DNA of 64,000 bases, from contig OX465286.1 of assembly GCA_949987705.1 (NCBI GenBank), positions 16,381,676 through 16,445,675 of the forward strand, given 5' to 3'. The DNA is from Thereva unica. Taxonomy: Eukaryota; Arthropoda; Insecta; Diptera; Therevidae. The translations under genes were made by a program, and so were the position numbers. The notes beneath the pieces are model-generated. The model was not told the origin of the DNA, made no database searches, and worked only from the letters and a program-made list of their open reading frames with translations. The first letter of the stretch is position 1, and every line of letters starts with the position of its first letter. Positions 33,085 through 44,384 of this stretch are shown in pieces.

Positions 33085-35060
33085 CTTTACCATTCTCCTT
33101 GCTCTTCAAAACCTATTGTACCCCAACAGCCAAACGAGGTCACCTTCCTGGTATCCGCTAGAGTTTGCTCGCGGCTCGTACCTTGTTTTCATCCTTTCAC
33201 TGGCTATCTTAAGATTCTTCCTTACGAGCTGGTGGATATCTGCGAGTCGATCACGAAGTTCACCTGTATAACCGGTAGTAGATTCGTTGCTTTCGATAGG
33301 TGTCCCAAATTTCAGCGGCGGTAGCCGGATTTGTCTTCCAAAAATCACACTAGAAGGGGTTTGACCTGTGGAATTATGAACTGCTGTCCGATATGCCATT
33401 AGAAATATTGGGATGTAAATGTCCCAGTCGCTGGTGATCGCTAACAATTTTCCTTAGGTACTTTAGCATTTGATTCGTTGAATCGTTTTACAATTCCATC
33501 GGACTGGGGATAAAGGGGCGTCATCCTGGTCTTCCTCACTCCGAGTATCTTACATACTTCTTGAAAAACTTGAGATTCAAAGTTTCCCCCTTGGTCAGAA
33601 TGAAGCTCATGAGGAACACCAAATCTCCAGAACCGATTGTTCACAATTCCTCTGAAACAGTGATTGCTTCCTGATGGCATATGCTTCAGGCCACTTACTG
33701 AAGTAGTCCATGACCACCAAAATCTAACGATTTCCGCGGTCTGACGCTGGAAAAGGTGCCGCCACATCGATTGCGATTCTTTAAAATGGGGCTCCCACGT
33801 TATATTGCAGCATTTCTCCTTTTGTCCTTACTCACACAACAAACACACTAACTGGAGGGGGGCACAAACTGTACATTTACGACACCAGTCTGCAGCATCA
33901 TGCAATAGAATCTATCTCTTATTTGTGCCCACAATGTTTACATCTCCATTTCCATGGTTTCTTCCATTTCTGTGGCCTATATTGAAATCGTAGGATTGAA
34001 GTCTCTCGATCCATCTTGCCACTTGTCCTTCAGAATTTTTGAATTGCATCAGCTATGTCAATGCTGAATGATCCGTTCGAGCAATGAAGTTTCAAAAATG
34101 ATAATTTTTAATTTTATTTTAAAAATGAATAGAAAGTTCAAGTCGACATGCCCTGCGCCTAGCCCGGATTGTAATTTTTGGTGAGAGCTTCTTATCAGAA
34201 AGCTTTGCGCAAGTTCTTATTGGAGGACAGTGCTGCCACGTATACTCGGTCGCTATAGTGAGTATTGGTGCTTGACAAAGTGCTCGCTTTCCTCGCACTT
34301 ATCTTCCTTTTTCTGTCAGTTTATGTAACTCCTTAGCTATGGATGTCGGCAAAATTCCTGACAAAGCACCTATAATAGATAGCAAGTCCCAAGAAGTTTC
34401 AAAGCTCGTGTTTATCTTTCGGTGTGGGCAAATTTTTAACTGCTGCTTTCTCAGGATCTGTTTGAACTCCATTGGATGAAACCACATGTCCCATATAGTT
34501 GACTTGGTATCTGAATAGCACGTACTTTTTAGGGCTGGGTTTCAGTTGGGCAGTCCTCATTTTTTGAAAACCTCTCGTAGATTGCCCAGATGTTCTCGAA
34601 ACTTCTTCCAACAACGATATCGATCGTCCAAATAAACCAGACAAGCCTTCCATGTCAATTCTCGCAAGACGCATTCCATCAGTCGTTCGAATGTTTCTGG
34701 GGCATCACACAGCCCAACGGCATAACTGTAAACTGCCACAAGCCGTTTCCTACAGAGAAGGCTGTTTTTTTTTGGTTCTCGGGATGAATTTCGACTTACC
34801 AATAGCCGCTCTTAAAGTCCAAGGTGGAAACCATTGAGCTCCTGACAAGGTGTACAGTGTCTCATCGATACTAGGTAAGGGATAGCTATCCTTTTTGGTG
34901 GTATCATTTAACCGCCGATAACCCACGCAAAACCTTGTGGTACCATCTTTCTTTCTGACTTGAAGGGAGATATCCAAGGGCTTTTCGACTCCTCGATAAG
35001 GCCTTGTCTTCTCATATCCTCAATCTTATTGGCTGCTTTTTCCCGCTTGGCTAGTGGTAG
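33085..35060 (-). pseudogene. Ty3/gypsy-like pol remnant: RT, RNase H, integrase
   Basis: On the minus strand the domains follow the normal order. RT: KKDGTTRFCVGYRRLNDTTK, YPLPSIDETL, then CDAPETFERLMECVL and the catalytic YLDD. RNase H: an RTDHSALT-like block and ARWIERLQSYDFNI, in frame-shifted form. Integrase: DAADWCRKCTVCA zinc-finger half, FSKWPEAYAI, LHSDQGGNFES, PQSDGIVKRFN and the C-terminal YEPRANSSGYQEGDLVWL. A glutamate expected after PQSDG is replaced by V (family SDG-(V/M)-ER). Many frameshifts separate the pieces, and the protease, gag and LTRs are absent. LTR retrotransposons replicate through an RNA copy and integrase-mediated insertion. This copy cannot. Confidence 0.85.
33106..33767 (-). 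pseudogene. Gypsy integrase core and C-terminal domain
   Basis: Two overlapping frames cover the catalytic core from FQRQTAEIV to FNESN, and the post-core region MAYRTAVHNSTGQTPSSVIF through RLPPLKFG and the basic tail. D of LHSDQGGNF is present. The E of the DDE triad is not visible in SDGIVKRFNE, which would be expected to read SDGMVERFN. The two frames are joined by a frameshift at about 33445. Confidence 0.8.
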
Positions 35061-35308
35061 TCTTCTCGGCGACTGCTTGATTGGCTAGGGCATCTGGCTT
35101 ATCCTCGTTGCGGTCAAGACTATATCAACGAGGCAGCAAGAGAGGCTTTCCTTAACTTCTTTACCGACCGGGAGACCTCAGAATGCTTGATGATCTGAGA
35201 CCCACACAGTTCCGTACAAGAACCATGCCGAAGTGGGTTTTCCGCTAAGATTATTCAAAGAACAATGACTGCGCATAAGAGGATTGGTCTGAAGACCCTT
35301 AGACATAT

Positions 35309-36140
35309 TGGGCTGGCATACACGGATCGTAATATCAACACCTAAAAACCGGTTTTTTATGATACTCTCGGCGTACATGGGTATTTATTTTACCGAGAGT
35401 AACTTTATTATCCCTACACGTAATATCTATGTGTGCACAACCCGAACGCGAATAACAAAGAGATATGTCAATATCAGACCCAAAGAAGAGAAGAAGAAAC
35501 ATTTGTGCATGTGTTAGTTTTCACGCCAAAAATTTCTGTTCAAAAAGTTGCGACAACTTTCTTTCTTCCTTTTGCCCCTCTGTCCTGGAAACCGGTTTTT
35601 TAGTCTTGACGTTATGATCCGTGTATGCCACCCACTGACATATAGAATGGACTGCTCATGAGGAATTTTTCATGGCACCAATTTGTTCCATAGGCTACAA
35701 ACCTTTTTTCACTCCATGTAAACACCGGAATCACTTTTGAAATTTACATTTTTTTTAAATACGTACTTAAAACATTAAAACAAAACAAATATTTTGTTTA
35801 AAAAAATTAATAAACACTTTTTTGACTTTTTCACCTTTTAAAATGCCTTTTTTTCATTAATTTCCAAATTTTATGTGTATCTAATTTAAGTTCTTAACGC
35901 CTGTTTTAGCAACTGACATTCTGTATGTCAAAGTCCGGGGGTCTATAGGGAAAAGAGTAAAAGATATAAACATCACTTGAAAGATAAAGCAAAAGATATA
36001 AACAACTTCTGAGTGCTTCTGTCAGTTTGGGGGTCTATGGATGAGTGAAACAACAATACTTTTGGGTGCCATCGATTTGTATGGAATAATTTCAGATGAG
36101 CAGTCCATTATTATATGTCAGTGATGCCACCCCATTGGCT
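35309..36140. mobile_element. MITE A, with MITE B nested in its right end
   Basis: Left TGGCATACACGGATCGTAAT through ACCTAAAAACCGGTTT is the inverse of the right arm, which read in reverse is TGGCATACACGGATCATAAC through ACTAAAAAACCGGTTT, with few changes over about 45 bases. The first right terminus ends at about 35632. Its last 8 bases ATGCCACC are repeated at 36124 beyond MITE B. Without B, element A would be about 327 bp. Confidence 0.75.
35633..36123. mobile_element. MITE B, hAT-like, 491 bp with 8-bp TSD
   Basis: The left end CACTGACATATAGAATGGAC and the right end, reverse-complemented, CACTGACATATAATAATGGA, continue as TGGACTGCTCAT on both sides. ATGCCACC is duplicated directly outside (35625-35632, 36124-36131). 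CA...TG ends plus an 8-base duplication point to hAT. It has no open frame of interest. Confidence 0.85.
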
Positions 36141-38120
36141 TCCTACTACTAGCAGCGAGCAATAATAACAAGAGTGATTAGGTGGAGCTCAAGGACAAGT
36201 AAAAGAGTTAAACATATGAAAGAAGAGATTGGAACTACCATTATTCAAAAAGTCCAAAAAAATATTAACAAATGCGCGATAGATATACATTTCATACAAA
36301 AAACACAAGAGTATGAATGAAACAGAACATGTTGCTTGCTTCCCCTATTGGAATGTTTACATTCAAATGGAAGTCGAATTGGAACAGAGCACATGCAGCC
36401 GACTCTAATATGTTTATATGTATGCGTGGGCAAATTCTTGTTGGTACACATTGCGACTCTAAAACTTGGCTTTGTATTGTACATTAAAACGCGGGAGTTT
36501 TGCAATTCTTCCAGTGTTGAGCTAAATATTGGCTAAATTGGAAAATTGGCACTTCCCCTTCATTTTTTATCTTTCTTTCACACACGTTGCGTGTAGTGTG
36601 AAAGCAATTCTGCCTCCTTTTATCATAGATATTACATCTTTGATATTTTGACTTTTTCACTCCTACTGAAATTTTTATCAGCTGATCTCAAGGGCATTGA
36701 AACATTTTTGAAAATTTGTTCTAGCTCATCACTCTTATTATTATTGCTCGCTGCTACTAGTGCTCACACTGGGATGTTCTTGGTAGTCCTTGCTTCCACC
36801 GGTACCTCGTCCATAGCCGTTTTTGCAGCCGTATTAGTAATGAGTTAGTGAAGCTTCCGACCCGAACTGTATGGAAAGGGTCAAGGTGTAGTTAGGCATA
36901 TTTATGAGATCCTAAAATAACCACACACGATTTAGATACACAAAAAAAAACAGGAATTACTCGCTTAAAAATTGTAGATACATGGCACCAACAACGTTTT
37001 ATCTTCGTCTTCACACAGATAAAATTTAACAAAAAAAAAATATTTTACAAAGAAAAACACGAAAAAAAAAATTCCAGACTTGTCAGACACTTCGGCTCCA
37101 GTAAACAATAGGAATATCACACAACACGAAAAAAAAACACTGTACAGCACCCTGGTGTGCGCTTAGAGTTAAACGCAGGACCCATAAAATCCCAGAATGC
37201 ATAGTCTCTGTCCATATCTGGCTTTTGAAAAAAAAAAAAAAAAAATTACGGAGCACACCTGTTTCCACCTGGTCAAAGATTTCCCTTAAGTATAAACCCA
37301 AATCACACGCAGCTCTCTACCTATGCCACAAAAATGCAAAACACAGAAAGAGGCACCTTTCTACCTTTTAAGTCCACCAAAGAGAGAGAGAGGAAAAGAA
37401 ACAGCAACAATAAAAACAAGGACGCCTTCTTCCTGTACACGGCGATTTTTTTGTTGGCCCAAGAGCAGGAAGAAGAAGACACCTTGTGCTATGGTCCCTT
37501 TCCTGTTGCTTTGTTTTTTTTTTTTTTTTTTTTTCAATTTGGGATCTGGCTTCTTCTTCTTCTTCTACTAATTAACCACGATTTTAGAGCTGAATTCACT
37601 CTCAAAGATTGCGCACCCCTGTCCGAAATATATTCATTCCAAGGATAGGCAATAATAATTGGAGGAGGAGGCCAGCGGAACAGGTAAGACCGAGTGCCGA
37701 GCAGCTACGGTTCGAGAGGATAAGGAAAATCTAAGGATATATTGTTAAGCACCACTTTGCTAGGATTTGTGTTTGGTTTAAGTTTAAAAAAAATGAAAAA
37801 ATTGTAATAAAAGGAACAGGTACGTCCGCAGAAGGCAAAGACTTTTTATTTATTCCTTCCTTACCTGCCCGGGCCGAAGTGCACTTATCCCTCTAAATGC
37901 ATTTTCACCGACGCAAAAACAAATGCAATTCTTTGTTTTACGGGGGAAAAAAATTGTTTTAAATTTTTTCCTTAAAAATTTTGTTTATGAAAAAAAAATG
38001 AACTAAAAAAATTTACCGAGGAAATAGTTGATGCACGGGTGACAACGCTGCTATTGAAGACCACCGTAGTATGTAGTCATATGCCCAAGTTTTTAGTTCT
38101 GCAAAAAAATTCTGTATTAA
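36141..38120. other. Intergenic, AT-rich with A and T tracts
   Basis: Homopolymer runs lie at 37.03, 37.23 and 37.52 kb. (TTC)n lies near 37552-37567. No gene or TIR was recognised. Confidence 0.4.
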
Positions 38121-38345
38121 GGACGCATGGCAAGGATCTTAATTTTCAATGGTTTACCTGAACCATGGCCAGGTCGAAGTTGGCGAAATACCGTGAGTGC
38201 GAGGATGATATTGAATCTCCTCCATATCGCAGAGATTTTTTGTTGCAATGGGCTACCTGATCCATGGCAAGATTTAGGATGGCGAAATACCGTGAGGGCG
38301 AGGAGGAGATTAGGTCTCCTCCACATAGCGACCTTCCATGCTCCC
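38121..38345. repeat. Two-unit tandem repeat, 99-bp period
   Basis: GGCGAAATACCGTGAG occurs at 38182 and 38281, exactly 99 bases apart. The flanks CCATGGC, GAGGA-GA-ATT and TCTCCTCCA-AT also repeat at the same step. Ninety-nine is 33 codons, and the minus strand stays open through both units with IWRRFNIILALTVFRQLRPG and MWRRPNLLLALTVFRHPKSC aligned. This could be coding or coincidence. Confidence 0.75.
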
Positions 38346-38449
38346 AGAGATATTTGGTCTGTATATTTGATCCTAAAGTGAAATGGGCACCTAAGCCACG
38401 CGTCCGAAGTCATGTACGACGATCCGCTGGCAATATAGAACTTTAAATG

Positions 38450-38725
38450 AAGAACTACGACGCCGCGCCGTGCCGGTCAAGAAAGGATAGACGACAAAAT
38501 GAGGCGAAAGAAATGGAATTGGATTGGTCACACCTTGCGACGCGACAACGAAAATCAAGCTAAACAGGGCCTTGATTGGAGCCCGTCGAGCTGGAAGACC
38601 TAGAACAAAGTGGAGGAGCTCTATTAGCAGAAGGGGCAACAACTGGGAGATCCTGGACGGAGCTTAGAAATATCGCACAAAACAGAGTCCGCTGTTATGT
38701 CTCATGAGGGATTAAAGGGGAATAA
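38450..38725 (+). pseudogene. RTE-type LINE 3' end (plus strand copy)
   Basis: KMRRKKWNWIGHTLRRDNEN is followed by QAKQGLDWSP, then RAGRPRTKWRSSI in another frame, and the ending CLMRD before a stop. The 3' UTR begins TCATGAGGGATTAAAGGGG, the same as the minus-strand copy at 13.42 kb. Only about 90 codons are present and at least two frameshifts occur. Confidence 0.8.
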
Positions 38726-38906
38726 GTCAAATAAGTCAAGCAAGAGAAAATGGATACTGGCAAGAAAAGCGATATTGATATAGCAACAGATATAGGTATG
38801 TTTGACAAGATGGTTGATCCCAACCACCATGAACTACATTCCACATTACTTCCAAGTTAGAGTTAAGCAAGAAGTTCAAAGTCAAAATTCCAATAAGGCG
38901 ATATTA

Positions 38907-39110
38907 TTTGATCCGTTAGCTGGCGGTCCGAGGGGGACGTTCCCGCAACGGATACGCTGCTGCCGGTGCCGCTTTAAAAAATGCGGTCTCTTGCCTAGTA
39001 TCTTCGGTTTCCCGATTCTGTTCAATTTGGCAGGTCGACCTTTTACACCCTGGACTTGGGACCAGACGACGGCGGAGCTCATAAGGCGGTAGTCTGGGAA
39101 AAGCGGACAT
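38907..39110 (-). repeat. Hairpin repeat H, copy 3 (extended)
   Basis: On the minus strand it carries GGTCGACCTGCCAAATTGAA, CCGAAGATACTAGGCAAGAG, CGGCACCGGCAGCAGCGTAT and CCGCCAGCTAACGGATCAAA. It extends further 5' than the others, with an open frame reading GRPAKLNRIGKPKILGKRPH. The ending is GATCAAATAATA, without the GAA tail. Confidence 0.8.
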
Positions 39111-39661
39111 GTTTTAGCAGATATGGATACAGATGTTACATAGACGAACTGAGTAGTGGGCCCCGGGATCTTCTGTGTATCCTGCAATGGGTGGCAATGT
39201 CAACTAGTGTTAAAAGGCAACTCTAGAAGAGGGTATATTGACTGAGATTGCAGATGGTGTTTCGCAGGATTTATCTCTTTTATGTACCGGACCGGTCCCT
39301 GAGGCCGTTACCACCATTTGAACCCCCAAGTGAAGTCGTTCATGCCATGGTGCTATGTCTAGATAGTAAGCTTAGTTCGAATAATAGAAAAAGGATATGA
39401 AAGGGTGTAGTCTGCAGGATGCATGAAGAGGAGCCAGTGAACCTCGCGCTTGAATTTTCGGATGTTGTGTATGAGTTCATATTTTTTAAGCAGCCGGATA
39501 AAGCCCAGACAAATTCAAAACCCCGGGTTAAGGGTAAAGATAGCGTCATCGAAATATTATACCTTCTGAAATAAGTGCATCCCCCCACTAACCAGCTGTG
39601 ATGTCGGCATTAGCAGACTACCAGGTAAATAACGAGGACTAGATAAAGACCCGAACTATGG

Positions 39662-39706
39662 TATCCTATTATTAACCGGTTAAGCCGGCAGGATGCCTTA
39701 TTAGAC
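39662..39706 (-). repeat. 45-bp fragment shared with the 3' flank of the 47.4-kb integrase
   Basis: TATTATTAACCGGTTAAGCC and GGC-GGATGCCTTATTAG are the reverse complement of 48598-48640, with two changes. It is probably a relic of the untranslated 3' region or LTR of the same gypsy-type family. Confidence 0.65.
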
Positions 39707-39774
39707 CTGACACGCTAATTGGAGATTACAGCCAAGGAAAGTACCTAGCCTATTGAGAGTACCGGCATTCCCTG

Positions 39775-41715
39775 AGCGAATCATCCCGACGCGATTACAT
39801 CAGGTCGAAAAACGTCTGCAAAACCACCATCAGGCAAATCAAAGCGGTTGATGAGAGGTTAAGAAGTAAACTCATTAACAGCACTGCTGGCAGTAAAAAC
39901 TTCTGGTCCTTGGTAACCTACATCAGAGAGAATTTCAACACATCGTCGACTCCATCATTCACGATGGGAATGTGTTAACAGAAAGCAAATCCAAGGCTGA
40001 CTTTCTCGCGTCTCTGTTTGCCTCAAATTCTTCCTTGCCTGATACTGCCTTGCAACCCCCCGTTGCAGAAGGTTCTACTCACTCAATGGGCAGAGTTTTC
40101 TTCAGGACTCCACTGACTCTTCAGAATCCACTGGCCCAGATAATATTCCCCCTATGGTTCTTAAAAAATGTGCTTCACCTTTGGCTAAATCTCTACGCAA
40201 ACTCTACGCCCTTTCATACTTCTCCGGAGTTTTGCCTGACTCCTGGAAACAGGCCCATGTTCAGCCTATACCGAAAAAGGTGACTCCAGCAATCCCTCTA
40301 ACTACCATTTTTTTATCATTGCGCTCCTTTAATCCCTCATGGGACATAGGGCGCCCTATGTCTAACTACCGCCCAATAGCAATCACTTCTATTCTCTCCA
40401 AAATCACGGAGACAATAATAAACAGAAAACTTATGGAATATCTAGAATGCAACCAAATATTGGATGACAAGCAGTACGGATTTAGGTCTAAAAGATCTAC
40501 TGGCGACCTCCTTGTATGACTAACTGGGCACCTCTACCAAAACATTCATCGCTTTGGTGAATTCGGCCTGGTTGCTTTCGATATCTCCAAGGCCTTTGAT
40601 AGAGTATGGCACCCCGCTCTATTGAGTAAACTCCAAGCTATTGGTATTGACTTTCTTCTAAAGAATTGGATGGAGAGTTTCCTTTCTGTCCAATCAAGGT
40701 AGTATTGGACGACGTCGAATCTAACCCCACACCATCTCTGCAGGCGTTCCCCAGGACTCAATTCTATCACCAGCTTTCTTCCTTGTTTTTATAAATGACC
40801 TGCTCTCAATCCCATCCAACTCACTTCACAGCTTTGCTGATGACAGTAGTCTGCGTTACTCGTATAGCTTCGAAAAAGCAAGACAAGCACGTGCCAGACG
40901 TTGTCTGCTTGATCGTGAACTTATGTTCACTTGAATCAGCAGGCATAATGGGGCCACAAGAATCATGTCGAATTCAACGCATGGAAAACAAAATACTGTC
41001 TCTTCTCTAAGAAAACGCGCTCCTCAATTCCTCCCATTATAGTGGACAGTCTAGAACTGACGGCTGAGCCATCTCTCAATATCCTAGGCATAACATTAAC
41101 TGAAGATCTGCCTTCGAGTAATCACAAATCGCTAAACAAGCATCACAATGCTGGGGATTCCTTAAAAGATGCAATTTCCTCCTTCAGCCATCGGCCAGGA
41201 CTATAATCTACAAATCCTACATTCGGCCCCGCCTCGAACTCAACTTATATTTCTGGGTAGGGGCACCGAGTTCCTCCTTAGCGTGGCTGGACTAGGTGAA
41301 AAACCGCGCCCTCCAACTCATTGGCGACGTCGCCATTTGTTCCACAATTGATTCATTAAGCCACCGCAGGAATGTAGCGGCTCTCGTGAAATTCTACCGC
41401 ATCTACCATAACCACTGTTCGGCAATGTTTTTCCCGCAACACAAGACTAGCCCTTTCGGCTCATCCTCACTATCTACAGGCCTTATTTTCACGCCCACAT
41501 CATTTTAGAAATTCTTTCTTTTCGAGAACAACATCCAAAAGTTCAAACGCAAGGTTCATCTCCATCTCCTCATATACCCCACAGACTCCCTTTAAACTAT
41601 CTTATCCTTTCACTACCCTTCGCACTAAGCTTACTATTAGACACCTAACCTTGACATGACGGACCGGTAGTAAAAAGGGTGACACCTGAGCTTAGACTTA
41701 CACATTAAAAAAAAT
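39775..41715 (+). pseudogene. Jockey/CR1-like LINE, longest copy (pre-RT through 3' UTR)
   Basis: Domains in order: pre-RT linker (NSTAGSKNFWSLVTYIREN, SKADFLASLFASNSSLPD), RT fingers (MVLKKCASPLAKSLRKLYAL, GVLPDSWKQAHVQPIPKK), NYRPIAITSILSKITETIIN, LDDKQYGFRSKRSTGDLLV, block A VAFDISKAFDRVWHPALLSK, block B with a damaged GVPQGS, and catalytic box SFADDSSLRYSYSF at about 40.83 kb. The tail SYIRPRLELNLYFWVGAPS, ALQLIGDVAICSTIDSLSHR and RRNVAALVKFYRIYHNHC follows. It ends in the family 3' UTR and an A-run (41707-41715). The endonuclease and ORF1 are missing. Several stops and frameshifts make it inactive. It holds a 54-bp insertion at 40307. Confidence 0.9.
40307..40360 (-). mobile_element. 54-bp micro-insertion of an RTE-type LINE tail, with 10-bp TSD
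   Basis: GCGCTCCTTTAATCCCTCAT and GGGACATAGGGCG are the same as the last bases of the LINE at 13.42 kb. The T-run on its left is the A-tail in reverse. TCTAACTACC is duplicated on both sides (40297-40306, 40361-40370). Its 5' end forms the perfect palindrome GACATAGGGCGCCCTATGTC. Confidence 0.9.
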
Positions 41716-41794
41716 GTATAGTTTTCTCATGGACCGGAAGATCAGTCGTCCATATTAAGTCCATATTACACATGCATATAAGTAAATCCTTCCA

Positions 41795-44384
41795 TCCAAT
41801 GGCGCTACAGCCCAAATCGAGCCTTGGCCTCCTCTAGGGCATTTCCCCAAGTTTGACGGTCCCTTGCAGCATGTCTCCAGTTCCGGATGTTGAGCATTGC
41901 CTCTGCGTCAGCCGTCACAGAGTCTATCCATCTCCTCCTGGGTCTACCTACTGGCCTACTTCCCGAAATTTCTGAGGCTAGAAGCCGTTTTGGGATACGA
42001 TTGTCCTCCATCCTGATTACGTGGCCGGCTAGTCTCAGTCTGTTGATTTTTATTAAAGTTGAGAGTTGTGGGTCGTCAAAAATTTCATACAACTCGTTGT
42101 TGTGTCTCCTTCGCCATATTCCATCCTCTCTGGTTGGGCCTATTATGTATCTGAGGACTTTACTCTCAAACCTGTTGACTCGTTCCTCTATGTCCTGGGT
42201 CATAGTCCAAGTCTCGCTATCATAACACAGTACTGGTCGTATTACTGTTTTGTAGAGTGAAAGTTTCGTTTTCCTGTGTACAAATCTTGAGCAGTATTTG
42301 TTTTTGGGCATAAAAGGCTCTATTAGCCAGTAGCATTCGTCTGGTTATTCCTTCTTTTTCTTCGGTTCTTTTTGTGATAGTAGACCCAAGGTAGACTGTT
42401 TTATCGACTACTTCTAGGTTATGTTCGTCGATGGTTATATTTCTTCCCATTCTAAATCTTCCTGCTCCGGATTGTTGCATCACCTTCGTTTTTTCTTCGT
42501 TTATTTTCAGGCCTATGTCCTTTGCCGCCTCTTTTAATTCCATAGACTTCTTTTGCTGCCAAAAAGGACCTTCCCACGATGTTCACGTCATCCGCATATC
42601 CAAGTAATTGTACCGACTGGGTAGCTATTGATGCACTTCTCTGGACTGACGTTTTCCTTATCACCCATTCTAGGGCCAGGTTGAAAAGCATGGGGGCCAG
42701 CCCATCTCCTTGTCTAAGCCCTTGACGTACTTCGAACTCCTCTGTTACAACATTTTGGATCCTTACTTTCGCCAGTGAGCTATTTGTGGCGCATTTGATC
42801 AATTGTACCAACTTTGAGGGGACTCCTATTTCCGATAAGATCTCGCATAGCCTCTCTCTGTTCATTGAGTCATATGCCTGTTGAAAGTCGACAAATATCT
42901 GGTATATATCTACATTCCTTTCCCAGGTTTTCTCCAGAATTTGCCTTAAGGTCAGCAGTTGGTCCGATGTTGATCTGTTTGTCCTAAAACCAGCTTGATA
43001 TTCTCCTATGAGGCCTTCCGCTATAGGTTCCAGTTTTTGTTTCACAAGGATTGTGAAGATTTTGTAGCTGGTGCTGAGGAGTGAGATGCCTCTCTGTAGT
43101 TTTTGCAGTTTAATTTATCTCCTTTCTTGTATATTGGACATATAATCGCTTTCTTCCAGTCCTCTGGTATAACTTCTTCCTCCCAGATGGTGCGTATGAG
43201 TTCGTGTAAGGTTTGTATTAGTTGGGGTCCTCCATCCTTTAGCAGCTCAGCTGCTATTCCATCGGCGCCAGGCGATTTGTTGCTGTTCTGCCTTTTTACA
43301 GCTTCCCGCACCTCATCCAATGTTGGTGGTTCTATTGAAATGTTATCTTGGGGAATTACAAATGCCTCTGTCTCTCTCATTTTCGTTTAATATGGAGATA
43401 GGATTCAATAGGTTCTGAAAATACTCTCTCCACCTTTCCTTTATCCTATCAGGATCTGCCAACAAGTTCCCATCTATGTCCTTGCAGATATCCGTTCTTG
43501 GCTGAAACTTATTGGTGATCTGGCGAGTTCCTTTGTACGCTTGTCTAATTCTCCCTTCATTGAAGTCTTCCTGTATCTGTAAGATTTTCCTATTTATATA
43601 TTCCCTCTTCTTCTTTCTGCACAGCTTGTCTGCGATTTTTCTTTTTTCCTTGAAGACTTCCATCCTTGCTCTTGTTGGCCTTGCGATGTACTCTAGGTGG
43701 CTCTGGTCTCTTTCTTCAATTGCGGCTCTACAGTTTTGGTCAAACCAATCAATTCTAGTCTGTCTGGGGGCCCAGCCTAGTGCCTCTTCTGCTGCCCCCT
43801 TTATGCTGCTTTTGACCTGTTCCCACTTGTCGTTGATGTTGGGCTGCTCATCTACCTCTCTCAAGTTTTGTACGACAGCATATTGGTAGGCATCTCTTAT
43901 TTCTTCCCGTTTTAGCTTATCTATATCGTATTTTGGTTGAGTTTGCCCTCTATGCGTTTTAGTTGCTATCCGGGTTCTCAATTTCCCTTTCACTATATAG
44001 TGGTCCGAGCCACAGCACGCTCCTCTCATTGTTCTTACGTCCAGTATACTCGTGGCCCCTCTTCTTTCAATTAGGACGTGGTCAATTTGATTATTAGTTA
44101 CTCCGTCTGGTGACTGCCGCGTCATCTTATGTATATCTTTGTGCGGGAACATTGTTGAACTTACTACCATTGCGTTTGAGCTTGCGAAATCGATCAATCG
44201 ACTACCATTGTCATTGGTAACGTTGTGTAGGCTATGCTTTCCTATGACTCCTAGGAACTCCTCTTCTTTTCCTACTTTGGCATTCATATCTCCAAACTCC
44301 ATTTTAATGTCGTTTGACGGTATTAAACTGATGGTGTTTGTTAGCTCTTGGTAGAATTCCTCTTTCTCCTCATCCGTTTGTAAC
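41795..44384 (-). pseudogene. RTE-like LINE, best preserved (endonuclease, RT, C-terminal tail)
   Basis: Minus-strand frames cover most of an RTE-like endonuclease-RT protein. The first open part (319 codons from 44302) has GDMNAKVGK, NQIDHVLI and the catalytic SDHY of the endonuclease, then a basic linker rich in K/R-E. Next come KSPGADGIAAELLKDGG, IPEDWKKAIICPIYKKGD, YQAGFRTNRSTSDQL, VDFQQAYDSMNR, GLRQGDGLAPMLF and YADDVNIVG (YADD at about 42587-42598). The last part holds LGSTITKRTEE, LSLYKTVIRPVLCYDSETWT and RLAGHVIRMEDNRIPKRLL, ending GRPRRRWIDSV. About four frameshifts (near 43370, 43060, 42540 and 42300) break it. The 5' end stops inside the endonuclease. Confidence 0.93.

Noticed and set aside
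37323..37648. 104-codon frame with K/E/R-rich start and F-rich end
   Set aside because: Low complexity, with a poly-T run coding for the F tract and no conserved motif.
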